This document shows positions 47,331 to 56,399 of a stretch of DNA of 64,000 nucleotides, piece after piece. How positions within the stretch are numbered: the first letter of the stretch is position 1; every line of letters begins with the position of its first letter. The stretch is taken from the NCBI GenBank assembly GCA_013816585.1, contig JACDEE010000006.1, forward strand, positions 1-64,000. The letters are read 5' to 3'. Made by a program: the position numbers and the translations under genes. The notes beneath the pieces were generated by a model that saw nothing but the letters and a program-made list of their open reading frames with translations, did no database searches and was not told the DNA's origin. The DNA comes from Sphingosinicella sp. (GTDB taxonomy: Bacteria > Pseudomonadota > Alphaproteobacteria > Sphingomonadales > Sphingomonadaceae).

Positions 47331-48490
47331 GCAATCTCGGCGCTTGCGCTTCCGATCCCGCGCGTTCCCGCGGGCGACGCCATTCCGAACGCAGCGATGC
47401 CAGCCGGGGGCCGCGCGACGCGTTCCAGCGCGACCGCGACCGCATCATCCATTCGATCCCCTTTCGCCGCCTCCGGCACAAGACGCAGGTCTTCGTAGCG
47501 CCGGACGGCGATCATTTCCGAGTGCGGCTGACCCACAGTCTGGAGGTGGCGCAGATCGGGCGCACGCTGGCGCGGGCGCTGGGCCTTAACGAGGATCTGA
47601 CGGAAGCGCTTTGCCTTGCCCACGATATCGGACATCCGCCCTTTGGTCATGCGGGCGAGGATGCCTTGCAGGAGGCTATGCGGAATTCCGGCGGCTTCGA
47701 TCATAACGCGCATACCCTGCGGCTGCTTACGAGGCTTGAGACACCTTATCCGACCTTTGACGGCCTCAACCTCGGTTGGGAAACGCTGGAGGGCCTCGCA
47801 AAGCATAATGGCCCGGTGGCCCGGCCGGGCTGGGCGCTGACCGAGGCCGATTCCGAATTCCCGCTTGATCTTGCCACCTGGCCGAGCCTGGAGGCGCAGG
47901 TCGCTGCGGTCGCCGACGACGTGGCTTATGACAATCACGATATCGACGATGGCCTGAGGGCCGGGCTGTTCAGCCTGGAACAGTTGCTCGCGGTGCCGAT
48001 GGTCGAACGCTGCTGGCGCGACGTCCGGGATCGATATCCAGGGGTCGCCCAAGGCCGGCTCGTCTCCGAGCTAATACGTGACCAAATCGGCCGGATGGTC
48101 AATGACCTGTTGCAGGAAACCAGGCGCCTGGTCGTCGATGCGGGTGTAACAAGCGCGGACGAAGTGCGCGCCGCGGGCCGGCCGCTCTCGGGCTTTTCGG
48201 AAACTATGGCGGCCGACGAACGGCAGCTGAAGCAATTCCTGTATGCGCATATGTATAACGCCGCGCCGGTGACCGCCGTGAAGGAAAGGGCGCAGGAAGT
48301 GCTGGCCGGGCTTTTCGAGGCCTATCAAAGCAATCCAGCGCTGCTGCCCGCTTACTGGCAGGTGGAATCCGGCGATCCGCTTTTGGTCACGCGCCGGATC
48401 GGGGATTTCATCGCGGGCATGACCGATCGCTATGCGATCACTCAATATCGCCAGCATGTCGGCCCGGTGGAACTCCCCGAGGGGTTTTAG
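47327..48490 (+). CDS. dgt: Deoxyguanosinetriphosphate triphosphohydrolase-like protein
   Basis: 387 residues, start GTG overlapping the previous stop. HD-domain metal enzyme of the dGTPase family, short (type 2) subfamily. The HD ligands lie in VRLTHSLEVAQIGR and LAHDIGHPPFGHAGE; a later Asp is in VADDVAYDNHDIDDG. It likely cuts dNTPs to nucleoside and triphosphate. The strict dGTP preference is not established for this subfamily. Confidence 0.93.
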   Translation: MSNLGACASDPARSRGRRHSERSDASRGPRDAFQRDRDRIIHSIPFRRLRHKTQVFVAPDGDHFRVRLTHSLEVAQIGRTLARALGLNEDLTEALCLAHDIGHPPFGHAGEDALQEAMRNSGGFDHNAHTLRLLTRLETPYPTFDGLNLGWETLEGLAKHNGPVARPGWALTEADSEFPLDLATWPSLEAQVAAVADDVAYDNHDIDDGLRAGLFSLEQLLAVPMVERCWRDVRDRYPGVAQGRLVSELIRDQIGRMVNDLLQETRRLVVDAGVTSADEVRAAGRPLSGFSETMAADERQLKQFLYAHMYNAAPVTAVKERAQEVLAGLFEAYQSNPALLPAYWQVESGDPLLVTRRIGDFIAGMTDRYAITQYRQHVGPVELPEGF

Positions 48491-48568
48491 CCTCGAAGCC
48501 CCGTTGCCCCACTGGACCTGCGCCGCCGCACTCCGCTACAGCATCGGCTTCATCAGGTGGATTTAGAA

Positions 48569-50299
48569 GTGACCCTTTACGCCCGTTTTTCCGCGCATAT
48601 CGACGCCATTCTCGACACGCTGGAGGCCGAAGGCAGCCTCGCGCCCGGTATCGGGAGAAACAATGTCGCGGTGGAGCCGCCGCGCGACCCTTCGCACGGC
48701 GATCTCGCCACCAATGCGGCGATGGTGCTCGCCAAGCGTGCGGAGACCAATCCCCGGGCCCTGGCCGGCCTCATTGCCCCGAAACTGCAGGCGCTGGACG
48801 AGGTCGAAAGTGTCGAGATTGCCGGTCCGGGCTTCATCAACCTGCGCCTCAATCCAGACCTTTGGACCGACGAATTACGCGAAATGCTGGAGAAGGGCGC
48901 GGAATATGGCCGCTCGACCCTTGGCGGGGGCGCCCACGTGAACGTGGAATATGTTTCGGCCAACCCGACCGGACCAATGCATATGGGCCATTGCCGCGGC
49001 GCGGTGGTGGGCGATGCCCTCGCAACCCTGCTCGAACACGCCGGATACCGGGTGACCCGCGAATATTATGTGAACGATGCGGGAAGCCAGGTGGATACGC
49101 TCGCCCGTTCGGCCTTCCTTCGCTACCGCGAGGCCTTGGGCCACGACATAGGCGAAATTCCCGAAGGTCTTTATCCGGGCGACTATCTGAAGCCCGTCGG
49201 CGAGAAACTGGCGGCCGAATATGGCGAAAGCTATCTGGAATCGCCCGAAAGCGATTGGCTGGATCTGTTCAAGCAGAAGACCGTCGAGGCGATGCTGGAG
49301 TTGATCCGCGCCGATTTGGCTTTGCTGGGCATTCACCATGACATCTTCGCCTCTGAAGCTGCGCTTCAGGAAAGCGGCGCCGCCAATCGCGTGCTCGAAA
49401 CGCTCCGGTCCAAAGGCCTTATCTACCAGGGCTTGCTGGAAGCGCCCAAAGGCGAGATTTCCGAGGATTGGGAGCCGGTCGAGCTGACCCTGTTCCGGTC
49501 GACCCAATTTGGCGACGACCAGGACCGGCCGATGAAGAAGTCCGACGGAAGCTGGACTTATTTCGGAGTCGATGCGGCCTATCATCTGCAAAAAGCCGAA
49601 AATGCCGACGCGCTGATCAACATCTGGGGCGCCGACCATGCGGGCACGGTAAAGCGCGTCCAGTCCGCGGTGACCGCGCTGACCGATGGCCAGAAGGAAC
49701 TGGACGTAAAGATCGTCAACATGGTCCGCCTGTTTCGCGCAGGAGAGCCGGTCAAGATGTCGAAACGTTCGGGCAGCTTCGTGACCCTCGCCGATGTGGT
49801 CCGCGAGGTCGGCAGGGATGTGGTCCGGTTCATGATGCTCACTCGCCGGGCCGACGCTCCGCTCGACTTCGATTTCGCCAAGGTGGTTGAAGCGTCGAAG
49901 GACAATCCGGTCTTTTATGTCCAATATGCCCACGCGCGCATTTGTTCGCTGCATCGAAAGGCCCAGGAAGAAGGCTTCGACCTCTCGGCCGGAGCCGATC
50001 TCAGCCTGCTCGACCAGGACGAGCTGGGCCTCATTAAATTCGCCGCGCAATTCCCGCGACTGGTGGAGGCAGCGGCGCTCGCGCACGAGCCGCATCGTAT
50101 CGCCTTCTATCTGGGGGACCTGGCGGCGGCGCTGCACGCGCAGTGGAACAAGGGAAATGACGATCCCACGAAGCGTTTCCTGCTGACGGAAGAGCCGAAG
50201 CTGACGCGGGCAAGGCTGGAACTGGCGTCGGCGGTGGCGCAGGTCATCCGTAACGGCCTTGGCATCATGGGCGTGAAGGCGGCGGAGGAAATGCATTGA
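48569..50299 (+). CDS. argS: Arginine--tRNA ligase
   Basis: 576 residues from GTG 48569, which has AGGTGG eight bases upstream; GTG 48557 is also in frame but would overlap that site. Class I synthetase with HMGH (in NPTGPMHMGHCRGA) and KMSKRSGSF. The length fits E. coli ArgS (577). An N-terminal Add-1 domain and a C-terminal DALR anticodon domain are at the expected places. Confidence 0.97.
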   Translation: MTLYARFSAHIDAILDTLEAEGSLAPGIGRNNVAVEPPRDPSHGDLATNAAMVLAKRAETNPRALAGLIAPKLQALDEVESVEIAGPGFINLRLNPDLWTDELREMLEKGAEYGRSTLGGGAHVNVEYVSANPTGPMHMGHCRGAVVGDALATLLEHAGYRVTREYYVNDAGSQVDTLARSAFLRYREALGHDIGEIPEGLYPGDYLKPVGEKLAAEYGESYLESPESDWLDLFKQKTVEAMLELIRADLALLGIHHDIFASEAALQESGAANRVLETLRSKGLIYQGLLEAPKGEISEDWEPVELTLFRSTQFGDDQDRPMKKSDGSWTYFGVDAAYHLQKAENADALINIWGADHAGTVKRVQSAVTALTDGQKELDVKIVNMVRLFRAGEPVKMSKRSGSFVTLADVVREVGRDVVRFMMLTRRADAPLDFDFAKVVEASKDNPVFYVQYAHARICSLHRKAQEEGFDLSAGADLSLLDQDELGLIKFAAQFPRLVEAAALAHEPHRIAFYLGDLAAALHAQWNKGNDDPTKRFLLTEEPKLTRARLELASAVAQVIRNGLGIMGVKAAEEMH

Positions 50300-50318
50300 G
50301 CGGAGCGGAGGACAGGAA

Positions 50319-50969
50319 TTGAGCGGACCCAGCGACGAAGATCGGCTCCCCTGGCTGGAACCTGTCGAAGAAGAGGAGGTGCGTTCCGGCGGGCCTTCTT
50401 TAGGCAAGATGATCATGCTCGTGATCCTTGGTCTCGTCGTGCTCGGCGCGGGCATCGGCGGCTATAATATGTGGTCGCAGCTCGGCGCGACGGAAGGCCA
50501 TGGCGAATTGATCGCTGCCGAGGCCGGCCCCTACAAAGTAAAGCCCGACGATCCAGGTGGAATGGAGGTAGAAGGCGAGGGCGATGCGGCCTTTGCGGCA
50601 AGCGAAGGCGCGGAGCCCCAGGGCCGGATCGATACCGGCGCGGTTTCGGAAGAGCCGATGGTCGCGCCGAAGCCCCGCGAAAAACCCGCCATTCCACCCG
50701 AAGAAGCTAGCGACCTGATCGCGCCGCGCGGTCCCGCCGGGGCTGCGGGAACGATCCAGCTCGGCGCCTTTTCCAACGAGGCCAGCGCCAATTCGGCCTG
50801 GAAGACGCTTGCCGAGCGCTTCGCCTATCTGGCGTCGCTCAATCATTCGATATTTGCGGTCAAGAACGGCGAAAAGACGCTGTATCGGTTGCGGGCCAGC
50901 GGGGCCGATGCCGCCAGCTTGTGCGGCCGTCTGCGCGTGGCCGGGGAATCCTGTGTAAGCGTGAATTGA
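50319..50969 (+). CDS. Inner-membrane SPOR-domain protein
   Basis: 216 residues from TTG 50319 with GGAGG just upstream. Cytoplasmic tail, one membrane helix (about 30-50: MIMLVILGLVVLGAGIGGYNMW), an acidic linker and a C-terminal SPOR domain (about 140-216: TIQLGAFSNEASANSAWKTL, then ASLCGRLRVAGESC). It binds septal peptidoglycan. Lies between argS and nagZ in the same direction, probably one operon. Confidence 0.85.
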   Translation: MSGPSDEDRLPWLEPVEEEEVRSGGPSLGKMIMLVILGLVVLGAGIGGYNMWSQLGATEGHGELIAAEAGPYKVKPDDPGGMEVEGEGDAAFAASEGAEPQGRIDTGAVSEEPMVAPKPREKPAIPPEEASDLIAPRGPAGAAGTIQLGAFSNEASANSAWKTLAERFAYLASLNHSIFAVKNGEKTLYRLRASGADAASLCGRLRVAGESCVSVN

Positions 50970-50978
50970 GGAAGAAAG

Positions 50979-51986
50979 ATGCAGCCGGCAATCTATGGAA
51001 TGGCGGGCACCAGCCTTAGCGAAGACGAGCATGCTTTCTTCCGCGACGCCGACCCGGCCGGCTTCATATTGTTCAAGCGTAATTGCGAGAGCAGAGGTCA
51101 GGTCAGGGCCCTGACCGACGAACTTCGGGCGCTTTCCGGCCGGGACCATGTTCCGATCCTGATCGACCAGGAAGGCGGGCGCGTGGCCCGGTTTCAGCCG
51201 CCCGAATGGCCCGAATTTCCAGCGGCGCAGAATTTCGCCAGGCTTTACCGCAAGGCTCCGGCCAGCGCGATCGAAGCCGCGCGCGCCAATGCCCAGGCGA
51301 TCGCATTGGTGTTGAAGGAAGCCGGCGTGAACGTGAATTGCCTGCCCCTGCTCGATGTCCGGCAGGAAGGCGCGAACGATATCATCGGCGACCGCGCCCT
51401 TGGCAGCGATCCGATGCAGGTCGCGGCGCTCGGCCGCGCGGTGATCGAAGGTCTGGCTGCGGGCGGCGTGGTCGGCGTGGCAAAGCATATGCCGGGCCAC
51501 GGCCGTTCGATGAGCGACAGCCATCTGGAACTCCCGGTGGTGGATGCGTCGGAAGACGCGCTGGAGATCGACCTCGAACCCTTCATCTCGCTTCACAACG
51601 CGCCGATGGGGATGACCGCGCATGTCGTTTACACCGCCTGGGATGATGCCCGCTGCGCCAGCCTGTCGCCGATCGTGATTGATTCCATCATTCGCGGACG
51701 GATCGGCTTTGACGGCCTGCTCATGTCCGACGATCTGTGCATGCACGCGCTCAGCGGCGATTTCGCGCAGCGGGCGCGCGGCGTGATCGAGGCCGGATGC
51801 GACCTGGGGCTGCATTGTTCGGGTGACATGGTGGAAATGGTATCGACCGCCTCCGGTCTCGGCACAATGACCGCCAAGGCGACGGAGCGGCTGCAGAGCG
51901 CCATGGCCACGATTGCGGAGCCTTGCGGCGGCGCGGATTTTGTGGAACTGACCGCCAAGCGCGACGCCTTGCTCGCTTACGCCTGA
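50979..51986 (+). CDS. nagZ: Beta-N-acetylhexosaminidase NagZ
   Basis: 335 residues, glycoside hydrolase family 3. Removes GlcNAc from anhydro-muropeptides in the cytosol during peptidoglycan recycling. The diagnostic loop KHMPGHGRSMSDSH (169-182) with HLELPVV is complete; the catalytic Asp is in LLMSDDLCMHAL. GAGGAA ribosome site before ATG. It follows the SPOR gene by nine bases. Confidence 0.96.
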   Translation: MQPAIYGMAGTSLSEDEHAFFRDADPAGFILFKRNCESRGQVRALTDELRALSGRDHVPILIDQEGGRVARFQPPEWPEFPAAQNFARLYRKAPASAIEAARANAQAIALVLKEAGVNVNCLPLLDVRQEGANDIIGDRALGSDPMQVAALGRAVIEGLAAGGVVGVAKHMPGHGRSMSDSHLELPVVDASEDALEIDLEPFISLHNAPMGMTAHVVYTAWDDARCASLSPIVIDSIIRGRIGFDGLLMSDDLCMHALSGDFAQRARGVIEAGCDLGLHCSGDMVEMVSTASGLGTMTAKATERLQSAMATIAEPCGGADFVELTAKRDALLAYA

Positions 51987-52095
51987 ACCTCGCCTTCCTC
52001 TGTCCAGGGTACCGGTCTGGCTTATGTCGTGAGAGCCCCGGCAACCATAGCCAGCACCCGATCATTGAGCCTCCACAACAGGATGGAGACGCGAC

Positions 52096-52485
52096 ATGGG
52101 TATTTTCAGTTCGATCAAGGAAGCGATTTTCGGCCGCAAGGCAAAGGCGGCGCCGACGCCCCAGCCACAGGCGGGGGCGCAGCCCCAGGCCATGCCACAA
52201 ATCACCCCTGCCGCTCAGTCCGCGGCGCCGGTGGACGTAGACCAAATACTCGCGGACCTTGCGTCTGAAAAGGGCCAGCAGCTCAATTACAAAACTTCGA
52301 TCGTTGACCTGATGAAGCTGCTCGACCTTGATCCCAGCCTCGCCAATCGCAAGGAACTGGCCGAGGAACTCGGCTATTCCGGCGAGAAGGATGGCAGCGC
52401 TGAGATGAATATCTGGCTGCACAAGGCGGTGATGACGAAGCTCGAAGGAAATGGCGGCAAGGTTTCGGCCGAACTGAGGGACTGA
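52096..52485 (+). CDS. DUF3597 domain-containing protein
   Basis: 129 residues. A short N-terminus (MGIFSSIKEAIFGRKAK), a Pro/Gln/Ala linker, and a C-terminal helical domain (VDVDQILADLASEKGQQLNYKTSIVDLMKLLDLD, then NIWLHKAVMTKLEGNGGKV). The domain is known as DUF3597 (formerly LysM-linked in some proteins); function unknown. CAGGATGGAGA upstream contains the ribosome site. Single gene. Confidence 0.88.
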   Translation: MGIFSSIKEAIFGRKAKAAPTPQPQAGAQPQAMPQITPAAQSAAPVDVDQILADLASEKGQQLNYKTSIVDLMKLLDLDPSLANRKELAEELGYSGEKDGSAEMNIWLHKAVMTKLEGNGGKVSAELRD

Positions 52486-52526
52486 CGACGTGGCTGCCGG
52501 GCGGCTCCCGCCCGGCAGTTCGGGTC

Positions 52527-53585
52527 TCAGGGAATGACCCGTCGGTCGCGGAGGTCCGCAAAGATGTCCAGGAACATCTCTCTCGTATCGACGTATTCGT
52601 GAAAGCCGTGGCGCCTTGCCTTCGATCCATCGGCAATCACGTCATAATCCCACGCGAAAACGAAGTCGCCAAACCGCCACGACGAAACGTCGCCATAGCT
52701 GTTCCTGGCCAGATCGTGTCGCTCGACCATGGCATTCCACAAGGGCTCCTTGTCGGACATGATATCGTCCAGATTCATGGGAAGGGGCGGCGCGGCTTCG
52801 AGGCCGAACGCCTCAGCAATGGCCGGCCACATTTCGCTCCAGCGAAACAGATCGCCATTGTTGATGTTGAAGGCCTGGTTGGCGCAGCCGGGATCGGTCG
52901 CCGCCCAGATCGTGGCGCGGGCAAGAAGACCTGCATCGGTCATCTCCACCAGGCTGTGATAGGCGCCTGGCTTTCCCGGAAAGCGTAGCGGGACCCCCAA
53001 CTCCTTCGACATGGAGGCGTAGACTGCAATCACCATCGCCAGGTTCATCGGGTTACCGAGCGCGTAGCCGCAAACCACCGAGGGCCGGATGGCGGACCAT
53101 GTCCATGCCTTCCCGGCCTGTCGCGCTTCCAGCCATTGCTGCTGGTCAACGTTGAATTCGGGCGGCATATGCCCTGCATCCTCTTCACGCGCCGGCGTCT
53201 TGAAGGGTCCCAGATGCGCGCCGTAGACCTTATACCCCTGCATCAGGCTGACATGGCTGAGGCCAGGCGCGACGGCCTCAATGGCCGTCACTACATTCAC
53301 CAGCATCTGCACATTGGGCTCCACCAACTCGGCCCAACTCGGCCGGTCCTGGAAGGCGGCGTAGAATATGTGCGTGACGTCCTTCAATCCGGCAAGCGCG
53401 GCTTCCGTCGCCGCCACGTCGAGTAGGTCGACGGCAATGTGCCTCACGCGCGGTGCGGGCGCCCCGCCGCGGCGAGAAATCCCGAAAACGTTCCAATCGC
53501 CCAGGCCTTGCAGATGCTCGACCAGGTTCCGGCCGATCACTCCTTGCGCTCCGACCACCAGGGCTGTCTTGCGTACTTCTTCCAT
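52527..53585 (-). CDS. PRISE-type SDR / NAD-dependent epimerase-like reductase
   Basis: 352 residues, extended SDR fold. N-terminal nucleotide site VVGAQGVIGRNLVEHL, and the PRISE pattern around GYKVYGAHLGPFKTPARE with the catalytic Tyr, and FNVDQQQWLEARQ. PRISE enzymes (progesterone 5beta-reductase/iridoid synthase-like) reduce activated enones. Divergent from the LysR gene, which probably controls it. Substrate unknown. Confidence 0.88.
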   Translation of the reverse strand: MEEVRKTALVVGAQGVIGRNLVEHLQGLGDWNVFGISRRGGAPAPRVRHIAVDLLDVAATEAALAGLKDVTHIFYAAFQDRPSWAELVEPNVQMLVNVVTAIEAVAPGLSHVSLMQGYKVYGAHLGPFKTPAREEDAGHMPPEFNVDQQQWLEARQAGKAWTWSAIRPSVVCGYALGNPMNLAMVIAVYASMSKELGVPLRFPGKPGAYHSLVEMTDAGLLARATIWAATDPGCANQAFNINNGDLFRWSEMWPAIAEAFGLEAAPPLPMNLDDIMSDKEPLWNAMVERHDLARNSYGDVSSWRFGDFVFAWDYDVIADGSKARRHGFHEYVDTREMFLDIFADLRDRRVIP

Positions 53586-53655
53586 CTTCTGTCTCCTCCC
53601 GCCTCATATCGCTTGTGCAGCTTCGGTTGAGGAGGCGATAGGTTTGCACTATTGA

Positions 53656-53671
53656 TGTGCATGCATGCACA
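53656..53671. promoter_or_regulatory. 16-bp palindrome overlapping the lysR start codon
   Basis: TGTGCATGCATGCACA is a perfect palindrome, and the ATG of the LysR gene (53665) lies inside it. An overlapping T-N11-A type site (TGCAC-TATTGA-TGTGCA) is at 53645-53661. Possible LysR binding site that controls its own gene and the divergent reductase. Confidence 0.55.
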
Positions 53672-54591
53672 GCAGGATCGACTGGACCGACCTTCAATAT
53701 GCCCTGGTCCTCGCGCGCCGGGGCAGCCTGGCTTCGGCGGCGCGTGCTTTGGGGATCAGTCACACGACGATCCTGCGGCGGGTTGCGGCGCTGGAAACGT
53801 CGCAAGGAGTGAGGCTGTTTGATCGGCTTCCCTCGGGCTACAAATTGACGGCCGGCGGGGAGGAGATGCTGGCGGCGGCCCAGGAGGTCGCGGATGCCGT
53901 AACCGATCTTGAACGACGGCTTGCCGGGCAGGATTTGCGCCTGGAAGGGCTGGTCAGAATTACCACGACAGACACTTTGATGGCGTCGTTGCTTCCCAGG
54001 ATACTCTTCGAATTCCAGGAGCTGCATCCGGCAGTACGGCTTGAAATCACGACCTCGACCGACCTTGCCAACCTGGCCAGGCGCGATGCCGATGTCGCAA
54101 TCCGCGTGTCGAGCAACCCGCCCGATCATCTGGTGGGGCGTCGGATCGCTTCGGTCGGACAGGCTATTTACCAATCACGGGATGACGCGCGGCCCCGGCG
54201 CGGCATCGATATTCTGGCGAAAGAGCGATGGGTCGGCCCGTCGGAAGCGCTTCGTGCCACCAATATCGCGCGATGGATGAACGAACATGTTCCGGATGAA
54301 TGCGTGATGTTCCGCGCCAGCAGCCTGTCCAATATGGCGGAAGCCGCAGCGGGAGGCCTCGGCCTCGCCGCGCTTCCCTGTTATTATGGAGATTCCCTGC
54401 CCGGGCTTCGCCGGGCGTCGGTGAAGACAATAGGTCAAAAACCGCAAGGCGATTTGTGGGTGTTGACCCATCCAGACCTTCGGAACAGCGCCCGTATTCG
54501 TGCCTTTACGGCCTATGTAGGGGACGCGCTGGCGCTGACGGCACTCGCGATTAAAGGAAATCGGGATCAGCCCCACCAGAGTAGGCGCTGA
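53665..54591 (+). CDS. LysR family transcriptional regulator
   Basis: 308 residues. The N-terminal winged helix-turn-helix is typical (WTDLQYALVLARRGSLASAARALGISHTTILRRVAALE) and is followed by a periplasmic-binding-protein-like effector domain (residues about 90-290). ATG 53665 has no clear ribosome site and lies inside a palindrome. Divergent from the PRISE-type reductase, the usual LysR target layout. Effector unknown. Confidence 0.92.
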   Translation: MHSRIDWTDLQYALVLARRGSLASAARALGISHTTILRRVAALETSQGVRLFDRLPSGYKLTAGGEEMLAAAQEVADAVTDLERRLAGQDLRLEGLVRITTTDTLMASLLPRILFEFQELHPAVRLEITTSTDLANLARRDADVAIRVSSNPPDHLVGRRIASVGQAIYQSRDDARPRRGIDILAKERWVGPSEALRATNIARWMNEHVPDECVMFRASSLSNMAEAAAGGLGLAALPCYYGDSLPGLRRASVKTIGQKPQGDLWVLTHPDLRNSARIRAFTAYVGDALALTALAIKGNRDQPHQSRR

Positions 54592-54615
54592 TCCCGAATA
54601 ACGCGTTGCCGCGCC

Positions 54616-54975
54616 TTAGATGTCGAAGTCGGTGATCCGGCCGTCGCTACGGTAGCTGCATTGGAAATTGCGGTTTCCATAATTGGACCCGACAGTGCCG
54701 TAAACTCGCAACGTGCTGCTGCTTTGCTGGCGCACATCGCTAACGGAAACCTGCCCGTAGCGAGAGGCCTCATTGCCGCAAGCATTGACCGCCGCCTGCT
54801 GGAAATTTCCGCTGCCGTATCCGCCCTGGCTGCCGCCATATCCGCCTTGGCTACCGCCCAGGACGCTGCCGAGGACAGCCTCCAGAGGGCCGCCCATGCC
54901 GCCATAAGGATTAGTCGCACAGGCGCCGAGGCCAAGGGTCGCAACGCAAAGAAGGGGTGCTAAGGATTTACGCAT
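54616..54975 (-). CDS. Small lipoprotein, paralogue of the C-terminal domain of the YPNQG protein
   Basis: 119 residues. Lipoprotein signal MRKSLAPLLCVATLGLGAC (lipobox LGAC). A Gly/Ser/Tyr-rich stretch (GGSQGGYGGSQGGYGSG) precedes a C-terminal block AVNACGNEASRYGQV and FQCSYRSDGRITDFD, which matches AVDACAREAQRYGRI and FKCTAREDGRVTDFD of the protein at 3255-3863. Two cysteines are kept. Unknown function. Confidence 0.78.
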   Translation of the reverse strand: MRKSLAPLLCVATLGLGACATNPYGGMGGPLEAVLGSVLGGSQGGYGGSQGGYGSGNFQQAAVNACGNEASRYGQVSVSDVRQQSSSTLRVYGTVGSNYGNRNFQCSYRSDGRITDFDI

Positions 54976-55105
54976 CGAGGAGCTCCATATATCGTTCCGC
55001 CCACCGGCCGCTCATCCGTTACGGGTACAACCCAGATACTCGCTTTGCGTTCCAGTCATTTTGTCCTGACCCTGAATCGTGAGCGCGTGCGAGAGGGGTG
55101 AGAAA

Positions 55106-56287
55106 TCAGGAGCCGGGCCTGTTTGCACGCGGATATTCTAGCTGCATGGCGACAAGATCAGCTGTGCGTCGCCCGTAACGAGCCTCGATCTCGCGGAGGC
55201 TGTGGTCCAGCGCCTCCGCCGGCTTCCGGTCCCCGATCGGCGTGAGCGCCTGACCGGTCCAATTCGCCCAGATCCTGTCGGGCACCACGCGCATGCCATT
55301 ACGGGTCTCCACTATTTTGCCCGGCGCGATGGTCAGCGCGCGAGAGCGATAAGTGCGCGACCAGGCGTCCGCCACCAGGGCGAGCGAGACCTCGTCGATG
55401 CCGGGTTCGATCTGGATGCCGAGCTCCTCGTGGTTCCAGAAGGCGAGACGGTTGCCGATCACGGCCAATGCGAAGGGTCGCGTGAAACGAAATTGGTCGC
55501 TGGCGTGCCGCACATCCCAATGGCCGACGCCCAAATTGCGCGCGACCGAAGCGGCCTTTTCGCGGCCGGTGATCGCCTCGATCAAGGTAAGCGACATCGG
55601 CATGGATGCGCTGACCCCCGTTGTGGTCGCGACGCCCCGATCGACCACAACGCGCCGGTCGGCGACATAATGGATGGCGGGATGCTTTTCCCGCATCTCA
55701 TCCAGATAATACCAGTGGGTGGTGGCGCGCCGGCCGTCGAGCAATCCGGTGCTGGCGACGACTTTGGCCCCAGCACAAACACCGATGATGATCGCGCCTT
55801 TGCCTGCCTGGCCCTTGATCCATCGCAATACGGCCGGATCGTCGTCGCGGTGCATGGCCGGCACGATCACATAATCGGCGCCGTCCGGGTGCCGCGCGTC
55901 GAAATCGGCGATCGTCGCGTCCGGCAAGGCCTTTAACGCCGGATAGAGCCTTACCGGCCCGGGTCGGGTCGCAAGCGCCATCACGTCGGCGACGTCGGCC
56001 CGCCGGAGGATGCCATAGGGCATAAGGTAGTCGGTGGTCTCGGTCCCCTCATTGACGCCGATAATGGCGATCAGAGGCCGTTTGCGCTTTGGCGGCTTCA
56101 GTGCGGCCAGCATGGCATCCGTCTCTTCGCCTGTGATCGGGGGCAGGGCGCTGGCGGCAGGGCTTGAAGGCAGCGAGAAAATCCATCCCGCCCCTCCCAG
56201 CGCGAAAAGCGCGATCAGGACCAACAGGCCCCATATTAACATCCCGCCCATCGACCGCCGCCTAACCTGCCCTGAAATCGTCGTCAC
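55106..56287 (-). CDS. Membrane-anchored DJ-1/PfpI superfamily (GATase1-like) protein
   Basis: 393 residues. One N-terminal helix (about 15-37), then a DJ-1/PfpI domain with the nucleophile Cys171 in GVCAGAKVVASTGLLDG and THWYYLDEM next to it, as in GlxA-type regulators, but the AraC DNA-binding part is absent. The C-terminal half (from about 250) is not recognised. Enzyme activity or ligand is unknown. Divergent from the LytTR gene. Confidence 0.78.
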   Translation of the reverse strand: MTTISGQVRRRSMGGMLIWGLLVLIALFALGGAGWIFSLPSSPAASALPPITGEETDAMLAALKPPKRKRPLIAIIGVNEGTETTDYLMPYGILRRADVADVMALATRPGPVRLYPALKALPDATIADFDARHPDGADYVIVPAMHRDDDPAVLRWIKGQAGKGAIIIGVCAGAKVVASTGLLDGRRATTHWYYLDEMREKHPAIHYVADRRVVVDRGVATTTGVSASMPMSLTLIEAITGREKAASVARNLGVGHWDVRHASDQFRFTRPFALAVIGNRLAFWNHEELGIQIEPGIDEVSLALVADAWSRTYRSRALTIAPGKIVETRNGMRVVPDRIWANWTGQALTPIGDRKPAEALDHSLREIEARYGRRTADLVAMQLEYPRANRPGS

Positions 56288-56399
56288 GAAAGGCCTCCGT
56301 CCACGCCTGACGATTGGATTGGTGCGTTGAGCGAGCCGGCGCTATATCCGGGATCGCAAGCGGTGCTTCTGTTTCGTGAATGGTGCAATATTGGGCAGA

